64,000 nt of DNA, from NCBI GenBank assembly GCA_002840685.1, contig PHBU01000006.1, forward strand, positions 186,001-250,000, written 5' to 3'. The position numbers and the translations under genes are program-made. The DNA is from Chloroflexi bacterium HGW-Chloroflexi-6. GTDB taxonomy: Bacteria > Chloroflexota > Anaerolineae > Anaerolineales > Villigracilaceae. Positions 42,760-51,592 of this stretch are shown here, piece after piece (position 1 is the stretch's first letter; each line of letters starts with the position of its first letter). The notes below the pieces were generated by a model. The model saw only the letters and a program-made list of their open reading frames with translations. It did no database searches and was not told the origin of the DNA.

Positions 42760-42840
42760 GTGATTGAACTGCATCACGTGGAGAAATACTGCAAAAGCGC
42801 GGTTAGGGAGTACCACGTTCTGAAATCCATCGATCCAGAA
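42760..42840 (+). pseudogene. Short fragment of an ABC transporter ATPase N-terminus
   Basis: From GTG at 42760 the frame reads VIELHHVEKYCKSAVREYHVLKSID, very like the opening of MacB/LolD-type ATPases (MIELxxVxKxY..A.GEx.VLK.IDL), and then loses similarity before any Walker motif. No gene follows in frame. It lies between the fusion gene and the DUF5680-like gene. Confidence 0.45.
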
Positions 42841-42893
42841 AAGATTGGTTTAACGAAACAACGAATCATATTCACAAATTTTTCGGAGGAACA

Positions 42894-43343
42894 ATGGATT
42901 TACTCACTTTTTTGCTAGATGCTAAATTGCACGGCTACGCCAGCGCTGGCGAACGAGACGAAACCCAAATGGAAGATGGCGGCAAGCGCTTGCGTTACCG
43001 TATGGGAGAATATCTCTATCAGGATATCTACTATGGCAGCAATCCTTTCGTTGGCGAAGAGCTTGTCTTTAAGAACGGAACTGCAGTGTGGGCGATGAAT
43101 TACTATGGCCTGGTGCTTGACCCATCTGACTCGGCTGGCGAGGTCTATCGCTTCTTGCAAGAGGCCATGCGCCTGGTAAAAGCAGAAAGACCATTTCGCG
43201 GTCCAGAAACTCACCAAAACGGAGACTGGGAATATCAGGATTTCAGCCAGGGGGATCTGGATTGTTATAACGGCGAGGAAAAAATCTTTTTCCAAAAACG
43301 GCTGGTTTACCGTCTGCGCTACCACGGCGGAAAAGTCGGATAA
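42894..43343 (+). CDS. DUF5680-like protein
   Basis: A 149-residue soluble protein; ATG at 42894 follows CGGAGGAACA. The text LRYRMGEYLYQDIYYGSNPFVGEELVF and VWAMNYYGLV matches the DUF5680 pattern (Y.xG.y.YxDxYfG...F.GEE.V....xxWxMNYxG). These small proteins are of unknown function, sometimes fused to helix-turn-helix domains. It is followed by a terminator. Confidence 0.7.
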   Translation: MDLLTFLLDAKLHGYASAGERDETQMEDGGKRLRYRMGEYLYQDIYYGSNPFVGEELVFKNGTAVWAMNYYGLVLDPSDSAGEVYRFLQEAMRLVKAERPFRGPETHQNGDWEYQDFSQGDLDCYNGEEKIFFQKRLVYRLRYHGGKVG

Positions 43344-43363
43344 CATTTCTATTGCAAACAGCC

Positions 43364-43397
43364 AAAAAGCAGGCCGTCTTTGGGTCGCCTGCTTTTT
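43364..43397 (+). terminator. Terminator after the DUF5680-like gene
   Basis: AAAAAGCAGGC-12 nt-GCCTGCTTTTT forms an 11-bp stem with a T-run, 21 bp after the stop codon. Confidence 0.8.
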
Positions 43398-43410
43398 GAT
43401 TCCCTGGAAA

Positions 43411-43499
43411 ACTATCCACTCGACCAGTGCCTTCCTCCTCTTCCGATTGGGGCGAAGGTAGTGGGTAAAGCGTAAACTAGCATTTGAAAGAGAGAAAAA
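43411..43499 (+). promoter_or_regulatory. Promoter-region repeat, copy 2 (shared with 6565-6653)
   Basis: CTATCCACTCGACCAGTGCC (43412-43431) is followed 35 bp later by AAAGCGTAAACTA (43467-43479) and GAAAGAGAGA (43486-43495), the same blocks and spacing as copy 1. TAAACT could be a -10 box; the CACT-N5-AGTG palindrome could bind an activator. It leads into the receiver-like gene at 43500. Confidence 0.55.
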
Positions 43500-43880
43500 A
43501 TGAACCGCATCCTGCTTGCTGACCCAAACCCCACTCTACGCTCCGCCTTGGCGCTCCTACTGGAAACCCGCCTGGATGTGCAAGTTGCCGGGCAGGTAAG
43601 CAGCATGGAAAGCCTGATCTGCGAAGCGGCTGCCACCCAACCCGACCTGATCATCATCGGCCTGAAACTTCCGGGTGAACCTGCCAAAAACCGGTTGGAA
43701 GTTCTGCGCTGCCTGGCCCCCCGCGCCCACATCCTGCTTTCCAGCCCACAACCTGAACGAGCCAGCCTGGCCGAAGGAACGATCACCTTCTTATGCCAGG
43801 CCGACCCGCCTGAAATTATTTTACAAACTGTCCAAAACCTGATGGCGAACATGCCTGATAGAAAGATTAGCTTTGTTTAA
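43500..43880 (+). CDS. Stand-alone receiver-like protein lacking the phosphoacceptor
   Basis: A 126-residue protein with receiver layout: ILLADPNPTLRSALALLLE, QPDLIIIGLKLPGE, and ITFLCQADPPEIILQTVQNL. Where a receiver has the phosphorylated Asp (xxxMDLxLP), this has Gly54; the second N-terminal acidic residue is Pro9; and the conserved Lys is Gln100. No DNA-binding domain follows. It is therefore probably an unphosphorylated pseudo-receiver acting by protein contact, or a gene drifting after loss of function. The frame is intact and a good AGAGA-rich leader precedes ATG 43500. Confidence 0.75.
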   Translation: MNRILLADPNPTLRSALALLLETRLDVQVAGQVSSMESLICEAAATQPDLIIIGLKLPGEPAKNRLEVLRCLAPRAHILLSSPQPERASLAEGTITFLCQADPPEIILQTVQNLMANMPDRKISFV

Positions 43881-44180
43881 TGGTTGCTATTCCATTATTT
43901 CACTCGAGTACCGGGCAACAAATGATCAGCTCCTTCTGTTGAACATTGCCATCAACCGGTTCAACCCGGCCTGGAGGACGGCTACCTCTGGCTGATGAAA
44001 AGCGCCGGGCAGGCAATTGAGTGAAGCGGGGTTACCGCACTTGCGAGAATATTTGGCAAGCCCACTTGCGGACAGGAAAAAAGATCTGGGTTTTGAAATC
44101 TGACCATCTCCAATAAGATTCAATATTCTGGTTGCGGTTTCAGAAGTGCATAGTTAACCCGCTATCTACCCGCAGCAAAG
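43881..44180. other. Intergenic region without a recognisable gene
   Basis: This stretch separates convergent units. A 65-codon minus-strand frame (43926-44123) has no recognisable features. No clear hairpin terminator was found for either neighbour. Confidence 0.4.
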
Positions 44181-46238
44181 TTATCTGTGTTTTTGTTTTC
44201 TCTGGATGAAAGCAACCAGCACTGCGCCGATCACCAAAAGCAAGCCGAACCCAATGCCCCAAAGCGGGGATGGCAGGCGGGTCTCAAGAGATGGGGAGAC
44301 TGTGGAAATGCGTTCAGGTGTGGATGTGGGTGGGTTTGGAGTTGGAGTGGCGGCCTGGGTGGGCGCGATGGTATGGTTGGGTTCCGAGATCCGTGTTTCG
44401 GCTACGCTCAACACAGGCGTTGGGGCCGGGCTGAACGCGGCGTTGGTGTCAGCAATTTCGGGAACAAGGATTTCACCGGGAGCAAAAACATCCAGCAGAG
44501 CGTTGGCGATGACAAAACCCTCGCTCTCGCCGATGGCCAGTTTGGCCTGACGCAGATCAAGCACGATCAGGGGATTGCTGCCCAGAACTATATTATCTTC
44601 GGATGTAATCCTAAGGGCGGTGCCTTCGCTCAGGCCAAGTGCCAACAGATCGGGATGGGTGTAAGCCAGCGAAAAAAACCTTCCCCAGCGATTGTTGTCC
44701 ATCAGTTGGGGTTCGAAGTTGGCCGAAACCAGCCCCAGCCCCGGCTGGACTTTGGTCTTGCCCTGGCGAAAAGCCTTCTGAGTGGCGAGTTCCTGTTCGT
44801 CAGCGTCTTGCGAGATGGGACCGTGTGCGGAGTAGTAGTCGCCTATCAGGCTGGCGGCAGCGTTATCGGCCAGGAGGGGCGTTCCGTTCAACCAGGCGTC
44901 TTTGACCGGCTGGAGGGCAGCAACGTTGACCTTGGATGGGTCTTTGCCGGTCAGCAGGATAGCCGTCAGGTCGGCCGGGAGGGCGAGGGGCATGGCATCG
45001 CCATTTTTGAGAACGATTTTAGTGACCTGGCCGGGCAGAATTTTGGCATAGGCATCGAGTGAGTTATTGGCGGATGTTTCGCTGGCATACCCAATCCCAA
45101 TCAAGCCGATTTTTGCGTTGCTTGCGCCAGCCAAGATCGCAAATTCCTTAAAAACCGGGTGGCTGGGATCAAGGTTTTCAGAAATCCCGCCGGAGAGCAG
45201 CAAAGTCCCGGCTCCCTGGGGAGTTTTAAGCGTCTCGAAGCGGCGTTCGAGTTTGGGGAAAGGTGCAACGGTGGTTTGGCCCAGCCTGGCGGTGCGGGAT
45301 TTCAAGTTGTAAGAGAAATCGCCAGCCGAAAGAATGGTCACGAGCACGTTGCGCAGGGAAAGATAGGGTGTTTGACCCTCACCAGCTTCAACGTATTTGA
45401 GCGCCTCGGCAGCGTGATAGGTTTCAGCATCGAGGATGGTAACGGTGTAGAGACCGAAAACATCGCGCAGGACTTCATCATCAGCGATGACACCGGTGTA
45501 GGCATCCACACCCACGCCGAGGTGGGGTACACCTGGAAGTGAGATGGCGTTCAGCAGGCGGGGGAGGCGTCCGCGCTGGTGGAAGTGCTGGTCAAGAATG
45601 GCCGATTTCAAGCCGAAGGTCAGACCGTGTTTTTCGGAGCTGTTCCAGACATCGGCAGCGCCAAAGTTGAGGGCATTCCCGGCGGCATAGTTGGGGTTAT
45701 ACCCGGCCAACATCGCCGCGGACTGCATCCCACCGCCCGCGCTCGTGCCGGCGAAAATAACGCCTTGCTGGTTGAGTTCCATCAGGCGGGCTTCGAGAGG
45801 CGTTCCGATGATCGCTTGCATGGCAACCGTCTGGTCGCCGCCCAGGGCGAAGATGGCGCTCAAGTCAGCAGTAAACAGGCTGAGGGTCTCCGGGTTTTCG
45901 GCGTCCGAGCGGACAAAGACCGGGGCCAGAACGGCCTGACAGGTCAGTTGCGGCGGGGCCGCCCGTTTGCAGGCTTCCTCAATCTGGAACCGGCGTTCCT
46001 CGGCGTCGCGCAGGTTGGTTTGGCGTTCAGCCTCGGTGATGGAGAGTGGATTGGTCGAGTAGGCCGAGGGCAGCACCAGGATTTTGACTTGATTGTCGTG
46101 GGCGTTGGCGATGGCGGCCTCGGAAAAACCGGCGTAGATATCGGAATAGCCGCCGCCGATCGGGATGAGCAGGCCTGGAGCGGGAGCCTTGGGAAGAATA
46201 AAGGCTGAAATCAGCAGGACGAGGAGCAGACGGTTCAT
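44181..46238 (-). CDS. Membrane-anchored tandem S51 (cyanophycinase-family) protein
   Basis: A 685-residue protein with an N-terminal signal (LLLVLLISAFILPKAPA). The first S51 domain (about 20-310) has VIFAGTSAGGGMQS with the catalytic Ser and LDQHFHQRGRLPRLLNAI with the His-containing motif of cyanophycinases. A second, related domain (about 330-590) keeps the core layout (LLLSGGISENL, IGLIGIGYAS, AILLTGKDPSKV) but no GTSAG nucleophile, so it is probably inactive. A Pro/Thr-rich stalk (PTPNPPTSTPE) and a final helix with QRKQKHR tether it outside the cell. It would cut polymer before import. It is last in the peptide operon. Confidence 0.83.
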   Translation of the reverse strand: MNRLLLVLLISAFILPKAPAPGLLIPIGGGYSDIYAGFSEAAIANAHDNQVKILVLPSAYSTNPLSITEAERQTNLRDAEERRFQIEEACKRAAPPQLTCQAVLAPVFVRSDAENPETLSLFTADLSAIFALGGDQTVAMQAIIGTPLEARLMELNQQGVIFAGTSAGGGMQSAAMLAGYNPNYAAGNALNFGAADVWNSSEKHGLTFGLKSAILDQHFHQRGRLPRLLNAISLPGVPHLGVGVDAYTGVIADDEVLRDVFGLYTVTILDAETYHAAEALKYVEAGEGQTPYLSLRNVLVTILSAGDFSYNLKSRTARLGQTTVAPFPKLERRFETLKTPQGAGTLLLSGGISENLDPSHPVFKEFAILAGASNAKIGLIGIGYASETSANNSLDAYAKILPGQVTKIVLKNGDAMPLALPADLTAILLTGKDPSKVNVAALQPVKDAWLNGTPLLADNAAASLIGDYYSAHGPISQDADEQELATQKAFRQGKTKVQPGLGLVSANFEPQLMDNNRWGRFFSLAYTHPDLLALGLSEGTALRITSEDNIVLGSNPLIVLDLRQAKLAIGESEGFVIANALLDVFAPGEILVPEIADTNAAFSPAPTPVLSVAETRISEPNHTIAPTQAATPTPNPPTSTPERISTVSPSLETRLPSPLWGIGFGLLLVIGAVLVAFIQRKQKHR

Positions 46239-46241
46239 AAT

Positions 46242-47339
46242 TTAATCGAAAAAAGTATCGGGGTAAGGGCCGACGAGGGGCCCGTCATCGCGGATAGCGA
46301 GCAGGACGGTGGATTCACCGGGGTAGTATAGAATGCCGGGCGGGCAGGAGATGACAAAACCATCGTATTCAGAATGCAGGACACCCAACATCCGGCCCCA
46401 GGCGTCACGCATCTCGACCAGCGGATCGCCAACTTTGACCAGGTCACCGGGTTCGGCCAGATGGTGGACGATGCAAGCCTGGGGGACGCGGGCAACGCTG
46501 CGCCGCCGGACGGGGTAACCAGGGTCGATAATCTTGATGCCGGTAATCGGTTCCGGGTCGCCCGGGAGCATTCCGGCCCAGCGCAGAATATTCCGCACAC
46601 CGGCCAGGCTGGCACTGACGGTGGCGCGAGCCGGTGTGTAGGAACTGCTGATTTCAGCGGTCAGGGCCGGAATGCCGGCCAGCATGGCGATGGAGGCGGT
46701 AGTAGCGCGGTGCAGTTTCTCGTCGATATACTTGCTAACGGCGAAGTCGGCAATCAGGGTGTGTCCATAGGCGCGGGCCATGGCTTCCATTCTGGCGCTG
46801 GTGGCTTCGGCCCGCTCGCGGGCAGCTTCATCATCTTTGCGGTAGAGCAACCGATCACGGAAGGCAAAGGAAAGCGAACCGATGCTGATGCAGTGCAGAT
46901 CAAAAAAATAGGAGGCTGACTGCTTGATTTCATTAAAAAGCCGCCCGTAAGCCTGTTCCAGCGCGGAAGGGGGCGCTTTGTCCGGATCATCTTTAGGTGG
47001 TTTCCCATCCGGGAAGAGCCGGTTCGGGTCGCCATCGTGATAGTAAGCACGGCGCTGCAGGGTGCGCAGACCCGCCGGGTTGAGGGCCGGGATGGCGACC
47101 AGCGTGCCGCGCAAGTCTGCGAGCAGCTCGGGGGTGATCAGGCGGTGGATAACCTGAATCCCGGCATGTTCAATGCCATGGATGCCCGCCGTCAGCCAAA
47201 AGGTAGGGCCATCGTGTTTACCTTGAATCAGGATAACAGGCAGGGCGTCTGCTCCGCCGACGGGGTGCTGGACGAGAGGGTATTCGCCATAGGTGATTTT
47301 TCCAGGCTCGGCCTGGGCGGTGCCAAGAGTGAGAGACAT
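46242..47339 (-). CDS. Succinylglutamate desuccinylase/aspartoacylase-family metallohydrolase
   Basis: A 365-residue M14-like protein. The zinc motif is AGIHGIEHAG (H-x-x-E), substrate segment LNPAGLRTLQRRAYYHDGDPNRLFP contains the NxxG..xxxR pattern, and a third ligand may be in FDLHCISIG. The Glu base is in ALTAEISSSY. The C-terminal half has a beta-rich lipoyl-like region (AEPGDLVKVGDPLVEMRDAWG). The family removes acyl or amino-acid groups from N-acyl amino acids. In this operon it may split dipeptides or acyl-amino acids taken up by the transporter. Confidence 0.85.
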   Translation of the reverse strand: MSLTLGTAQAEPGKITYGEYPLVQHPVGGADALPVILIQGKHDGPTFWLTAGIHGIEHAGIQVIHRLITPELLADLRGTLVAIPALNPAGLRTLQRRAYYHDGDPNRLFPDGKPPKDDPDKAPPSALEQAYGRLFNEIKQSASYFFDLHCISIGSLSFAFRDRLLYRKDDEAARERAEATSARMEAMARAYGHTLIADFAVSKYIDEKLHRATTASIAMLAGIPALTAEISSSYTPARATVSASLAGVRNILRWAGMLPGDPEPITGIKIIDPGYPVRRRSVARVPQACIVHHLAEPGDLVKVGDPLVEMRDAWGRMLGVLHSEYDGFVISCPPGILYYPGESTVLLAIRDDGPLVGPYPDTFFD

Positions 47340-47374
47340 GGGAGGTTCCTATCGTGTGTTGTCTGTGAGGCAGA

Positions 47375-47457
47375 AAGAAAGGGTTTGTCATTTCTCATCG
47401 CTGGCGCTCGTCGAAATGACAGGGCAAAGAAAAGCCCCTCTCTGGGTTGGAGAGGGG
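47375..47457 (-). terminator. Intra-operon hairpins between permease and deacylase genes
   Basis: CCCCTCTC-TGGGTTG-GAGAGGGG (47435-47457) and TGTCATTTC...GAAATGACA lie in the 124-bp gap of the peptide operon. They may lower expression of the last two genes. Confidence 0.5.
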
Positions 47458-47463
47458 GGATAG

Positions 47464-48390
47464 TTACTTTTTCCCGGCGATGTGCCGCGGGTCGAGCGCA
47501 TCACGCAGACCGTCGCCGAGGTAGTTGATGGCGATAACAATGATAAAAATCATCAGACCGGGAAAGATCGCCGTCCAGGGGGCGGTAGTCATCTGGTTTT
47601 GGGTGTTGGAGAGCATATTGCCCCAGGTGGGGGTGGGTAGTTGAACGCCAAAACCCAGATAGGAAAGGCCCGATTCGCTGATGATCGCTCCCGCCAGACC
47701 AAGCGTGGATGAGACGATAATCGGCGAGGCCACATTGGGCAGAACGTGCTGAAGCAGGGTGTGGCTGTCGGATGCGCCCAGGGCGCGGGAGGCCTGAACA
47801 AATTCGCGTTCGCGGAGTTCAAGGGTAGATGCGCGCACCAGGCGGGCGGTGCCTGTCCAGGAGAGGATGCCAATAATGAAGGCAATCGGGGCAAAGGAAC
47901 CGGCTTGCAGGTTGGGCAGGTCAAGCGAGCGCAGGAACATACCCATCGCAATCAGCACGAACAAACGCGGGATGGTCATGAAAATTTCGGTAATGCGCAT
48001 CAGGATGCTGTCGATCCAGCCACCGTAATAACCGGAAGTCAGGCCGATCAGCGCGCCAACAACGATGGAAATCGCCATCGAAAGTAGGCCAACACTCAAG
48101 GAAATCCGCCCGCCATAGAGAACGCGTGTCCACATATCCCGGCCCAGATCGTCGGTACCCATCCAATGTTCAGCCGAGGGGGGCTGGAAACGCGCGCGCA
48201 GGTTTTGCTTAAACGGGTCGTAAGGGCTGAGCAGAGGAGCGAAGATGGTCATCAAAACGATCACCAGGCTGATGACTGCGCCGACCATGGCCATCTGGTG
48301 CTTGCGGAAGCGCCGCCAGAAAAAGCCAACCAACGATTCTTCGCGCAGGTTGTTAGGATTGGATTGCTCTGAGATGGTCGAAATGCTCAT
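47464..48390 (-). CDS. dppC: Peptide ABC transporter permease, DppC type
   Basis: A 308-residue permease. N-terminal cytoplasmic residues lead into a helix and PLLSPYDPFKQN...RFQPPSAEHWMGTDDLGRDMWTRVLYGGRISL, the DppC/OppC hallmark. The EAA loop is FVQASRALGASDSHTLLQHVLPNVASPI. It completes the transporter with DppB, OppD and OppF. ATG at 48390. Confidence 0.95.
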   Translation of the reverse strand: MSISTISEQSNPNNLREESLVGFFWRRFRKHQMAMVGAVISLVIVLMTIFAPLLSPYDPFKQNLRARFQPPSAEHWMGTDDLGRDMWTRVLYGGRISLSVGLLSMAISIVVGALIGLTSGYYGGWIDSILMRITEIFMTIPRLFVLIAMGMFLRSLDLPNLQAGSFAPIAFIIGILSWTGTARLVRASTLELREREFVQASRALGASDSHTLLQHVLPNVASPIIVSSTLGLAGAIISESGLSYLGFGVQLPTPTWGNMLSNTQNQMTTAPWTAIFPGLMIFIIVIAINYLGDGLRDALDPRHIAGKK

Positions 48391-48474
48391 AATTCACCGT
48401 GGCTTTTTACATCAAACTCATCGCCGGTCATCCCCGGCAGCCGAGGGGAGCTCATGTTTTTTCATGAGCGGGGT

Positions 48475-49452
48475 TTAAATCTTCCAACACGCAACCCAAT
48501 GGTCTGGGAAAGCCTCGCGGAATTCCGGTTCCTGTTGGGAACAGATCGTATCGGCAATCGGACAGCGCGGATGGAAACGGCAGCCCTTGGGCGGGTTAAG
48601 CGGGCTGGGCACATCGCCCTTCAAGATGGTGCGCTCGCGCTTAAGGGTCGGGTCGGGGATGGGAATAGCCGACATTAAGGCTTTGGTATAGGGGTGCAGC
48701 GGGTTGGCAAACAATTCATCCCGCCCCGTCAGTTCCACCATCTTCCCCAGGTACATCACCGCCACCCGGTTCGAGATGTGCTCCACCACGCTCAGGTTAT
48801 GGGCAATGAACAGGAAGGTCAGGCCAAACTCAGCCTGCAAATCTTTCAGAATGTTAAGCACCTGCGACTGGATCGAGACATCCAGCGCGGAAACCGGCTC
48901 ATCACAGACGATGAACTTAGGCCGCAGCGCCAGGGCGCGGGCAATACCGATGCGCTGGCGCTGCCCGCCCGAGAACTCATGCGGGTAGCGGCGGGCGTGA
49001 TAATCTTCCAGACCCACCTTCTTGAGCATATCCAGCATGATCTGGTAGCGTTCCTTGTGAGTGCCAATGCGGTGGATGTGCAACCCTTCCATAACCGACT
49101 CGCCAATCGGCATGCGCGGGTTCAGCGATGCGTAAGGATCTTGAAAAATGATCTGCATATTCCTGCGCATCGCTTTGAGTTCCGCTCCGTTAAGCTTAAA
49201 AACATCCTTATTGTCAATGATGACCGATCCGGAAGTGGACTCAACCAGACGCAGCATCGTGCGGCCAATGGTTGTTTTTCCGCAGCCTGATTCCCCCACC
49301 ATGCCCAAGGTTTCACCCTCGCGAACCTCAAAACTGACATTATCGACAGCGCGCACATAATCTTTCACGCGTTGAAGCACGCCCTCGCGCACCGGGAAGT
49401 ACTTGACGAGGTTTTTCACCTGGATCAGTTCAGTAACGGTATTCTGGCTCAT
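48475..49452 (-). CDS. oppF: Peptide ABC transporter ATPase, OppF type
   Basis: A 325-residue ATPase. Walker [11 protein letters not shown]-loop [14 protein letters not shown], signature [15 protein letters not shown], Walker [15 protein letters not shown], and the C-terminal oligopeptide-transporter region with cysteines ([15 protein letters not shown]). ATG at 49452 follows GCGGAGTC; upstream frame extension overlaps the OppD gene end and is rejected. It forms a heterodimer with OppD. Confidence 0.95.
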   Translation of the reverse strand: MSQNTVTELIQVKNLVKYFPVREGVLQRVKDYVRAVDNVSFEVREGETLGMVGESGCGKTTIGRTMLRLVESTSGSVIIDNKDVFKLNGAELKAMRRNMQIIFQDPYASLNPRMPIGESVMEGLHIHRIGTHKERYQIMLDMLKKVGLEDYHARRYPHEFSGGQRQRIGIARALALRPKFIVCDEPVSALDVSIQSQVLNILKDLQAEFGLTFLFIAHNLSVVEHISNRVAVMYLGKMVELTGRDELFANPLHPYTKALMSAIPIPDPTLKRERTILKGDVPSPLNPPKGCRFHPRCPIADTICSQQEPEFREAFPDHWVACWKI

Positions 49453-49472
49453 CCATGACTCCGCAAACAAGG

Positions 49473-50495
49473 TTATTTCAGTAACGCTGTGTGGCCATCC
49501 GTGTCCTGGTATAGCCAGCAGCGCACCGTGTGTTTGGAACTGAAAGTGATCAGGTTGGGATCTTTTTCGGTGCAAACCGCCAGCGCATATTCCGTTCGGG
49601 GGCGGCAGCGTGGGGCGAACCGGCAGCCCGGCGGCAGGTTAACCAGGTTCGGCACCGTGCCGGGGATCACTTCCAGGCGGTCTTTCAACTTGCCCAGGAT
49701 CGGGATGGAGCCGATCAGCCCGCGGGTGTAGGGATGCAGAGGTTTCTCAAAGAGTTCCTGTACGCCCGCTTCTTCCACGATCTGCCCGGCGTACATCACC
49801 GCCACCCGCTCGGCCATTTCCGCCACCACCCCCAGGTCGTGGGTAATCAAAATGATGGCGGTGCCAATGTTCCCACGCAGGTTGCGCATCAGGTCCAGAA
49901 TCTGGGCCTGGATGGTCACATCCAGCGCCGTGGTTGGTTCATCGGCGATCAACAGATCGGGCGCACAAGCCAGGGCCATCGCAATCATCACGCGCTGCGC
50001 CTGGCCGCCTGATAATTCATGTGGAAAAGCCGTAACCCGGCGTTCTGGATCAGGAATCCCCACCATCTTCAGTAGTTCCACCGCTCGGGCTTGTCCGGCC
50101 TTTTTATCCAAGCTTTGATGAACACCCAACACCTCGGCAATTTGATCGCCTACTCTGAAAACCGGATTAAGCGCTGTTTGCGGTTGCTGAAAAATCATCG
50201 AGATGCGGTTCCCGCGCACCTTGATCATCTCTTCTTCGCTCGCACGCACCAGGTCTTTGCCATCGAACAGAATCTCCCCGGCCACGATTTTCCCGGGCGG
50301 GCCGATCAAGCGCATGATGGACAGGGAAGTGATGCTCTTGCCGCACCCCGATTCACCCACCAGCCCGATGACTTCACCTTCGAAAACATGAAAATCAACC
50401 CCATCGACAGCTTTAATCACGCCATCTTCGGTGTAGAAATAGGTTTTCAGGTCTTTAATTTCCAGAAGCGGTTGCTTGGCTGTTTGTTGTGTCAC
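49473..50495 (-). CDS. oppD: Peptide ABC transporter ATPase, OppD type
   Basis: A 340-residue ATPase. Walker [11 protein letters not shown]-loop [14 protein letters not shown], signature [15 protein letters not shown], Walker [15 protein letters not shown], and C-terminal [19 protein letters not shown]. It ends 20 bp before the OppF start. Some binding-site text differs from the usual MIFQEPMTSLNP, which is common within the family. Confidence 0.95.
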   Translation of the reverse strand: MTQQTAKQPLLEIKDLKTYFYTEDGVIKAVDGVDFHVFEGEVIGLVGESGCGKSITSLSIMRLIGPPGKIVAGEILFDGKDLVRASEEEMIKVRGNRISMIFQQPQTALNPVFRVGDQIAEVLGVHQSLDKKAGQARAVELLKMVGIPDPERRVTAFPHELSGGQAQRVMIAMALACAPDLLIADEPTTALDVTIQAQILDLMRNLRGNIGTAIILITHDLGVVAEMAERVAVMYAGQIVEEAGVQELFEKPLHPYTRGLIGSIPILGKLKDRLEVIPGTVPNLVNLPPGCRFAPRCRPRTEYALAVCTEKDPNLITFSSKHTVRCWLYQDTDGHTALLK

Positions 50496-50544
50496 CAGCT
50501 ACTCCTGTTCTTTGAAAAGTAATAACGTGAAAGCTATGCATTCT

Positions 50545-51516
50545 TCAGGACAGCCTGATGCGCGGATCGAGGCTGGCATAAACAAGATCGACCAGCAAGC
50601 TGGAGAGAATCACCAGGGCGCTTTGGATCATCAGGATGGCCATCACCACCGGGTAATCGGTTTTCAAGGCGGCGGTGAAGTAGAGACGTCCAATACCGGG
50701 CCAGGCGAACATCGTTTCGGTGAACAAGGCACCGCCAAACAGGGCCGGCAGATCGAGTCCGATCAACGTGATAAGAGGGATCAGGGCATTGCGCAGGGCA
50801 TGCTTGTAAATCACAATCCATTCACGCAGGCCCTTGGCGCGCGCGGTGCGAATGTAATCTTCATGGATCACATCAAGCATGGAAGAACGCAGGTAGCGCA
50901 TATAACCCGCTGCCGAGACGAAGGCCAGCATCGTGACCGGCAAGATCAGGTGTTCGATCCGGTCGACCAGTGAAAAGGGCTTGCCCAGAGTCGCCATCCC
51001 GGACCCGGGCAGAAGTGGGCGACCATCGCCACCTTTCAGGGTAACCGCAAAAGTAATGATCAGTAACAGTCCAAACCAAAAAACGGGGAGAGATTGGCCC
51101 GCAAAAGCCAGAGTGGTGGTGATATGGTCAAACCAGGTGTATTGCTTGATTGCCGAGATAATCCCCAGAGGAATGGCCACCAGCAGTGTCACGATCAGCA
51201 TGATCCCCATCAACAGCATAGTATTCGGCAGGCGTTCGGCAATTTCAGTGATGGCCGGGCGTTTAGAAGTGAACGAGTCCCCCCAGTCGCCTTTGAGAGC
51301 ATTCCCCAGCCATTTGGCATAGCGCACCGGCACCGGGTCGTTCAAACCATAGCGAGCCTTGATGCGAGCCAGATCTTCGGGAGTCATGTTCGGGTTTTCA
51401 GCATAGGCCGACATGATCCCACCTGGCACGGAACTGATCAGCCCAAAAATCAGGATGCTGATCACAAACAGAGTCAGGACAGCCTGGGCAAGACGGCGGA
51501 GAATGTAATTGGTCAT
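50545..51516 (-). CDS. dppB: Peptide ABC transporter permease, DppB type
   Basis: A 323-residue permease starting MTNYILRRLAQAVLTLFVISILIFGLI, the DppB signature; ATG at 51516 is chosen on this homology, since the upstream frame runs through the hairpin region. The EAA loop reads YIRTARAKGLREWIVIYKHALRNALIPLI. It pairs with DppC. Confidence 0.95.
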   Translation of the reverse strand: MTNYILRRLAQAVLTLFVISILIFGLISSVPGGIMSAYAENPNMTPEDLARIKARYGLNDPVPVRYAKWLGNALKGDWGDSFTSKRPAITEIAERLPNTMLLMGIMLIVTLLVAIPLGIISAIKQYTWFDHITTTLAFAGQSLPVFWFGLLLIITFAVTLKGGDGRPLLPGSGMATLGKPFSLVDRIEHLILPVTMLAFVSAAGYMRYLRSSMLDVIHEDYIRTARAKGLREWIVIYKHALRNALIPLITLIGLDLPALFGGALFTETMFAWPGIGRLYFTAALKTDYPVVMAILMIQSALVILSSLLVDLVYASLDPRIRLS

Positions 51517-51531
51517 GGCCGCTCCATGGTA

Positions 51532-51573
51532 CCCCTCTCCCATCCTGAACGTAATCGAAGGATGGAAGAGGGG
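51532..51573 (-). terminator. Intra-operon hairpin between peptide-binding protein and DppB
   Basis: CCCCTCTcCCATCCT pairs with AGGATGGaAGAGGGG with one mismatch. On the minus strand it lies directly after the binding-protein stop (51593) and before DppB, the same placement as the hairpin in the sugar operon. Confidence 0.65.
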
Positions 51574-51592
51574 CGGTAAAAAAAGGAGAAAC

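Noticed and set aside
43926..44123. A 65-codon minus-strand frame beside the receiver-like gene
   Set aside because: No start signal or family resemblance.
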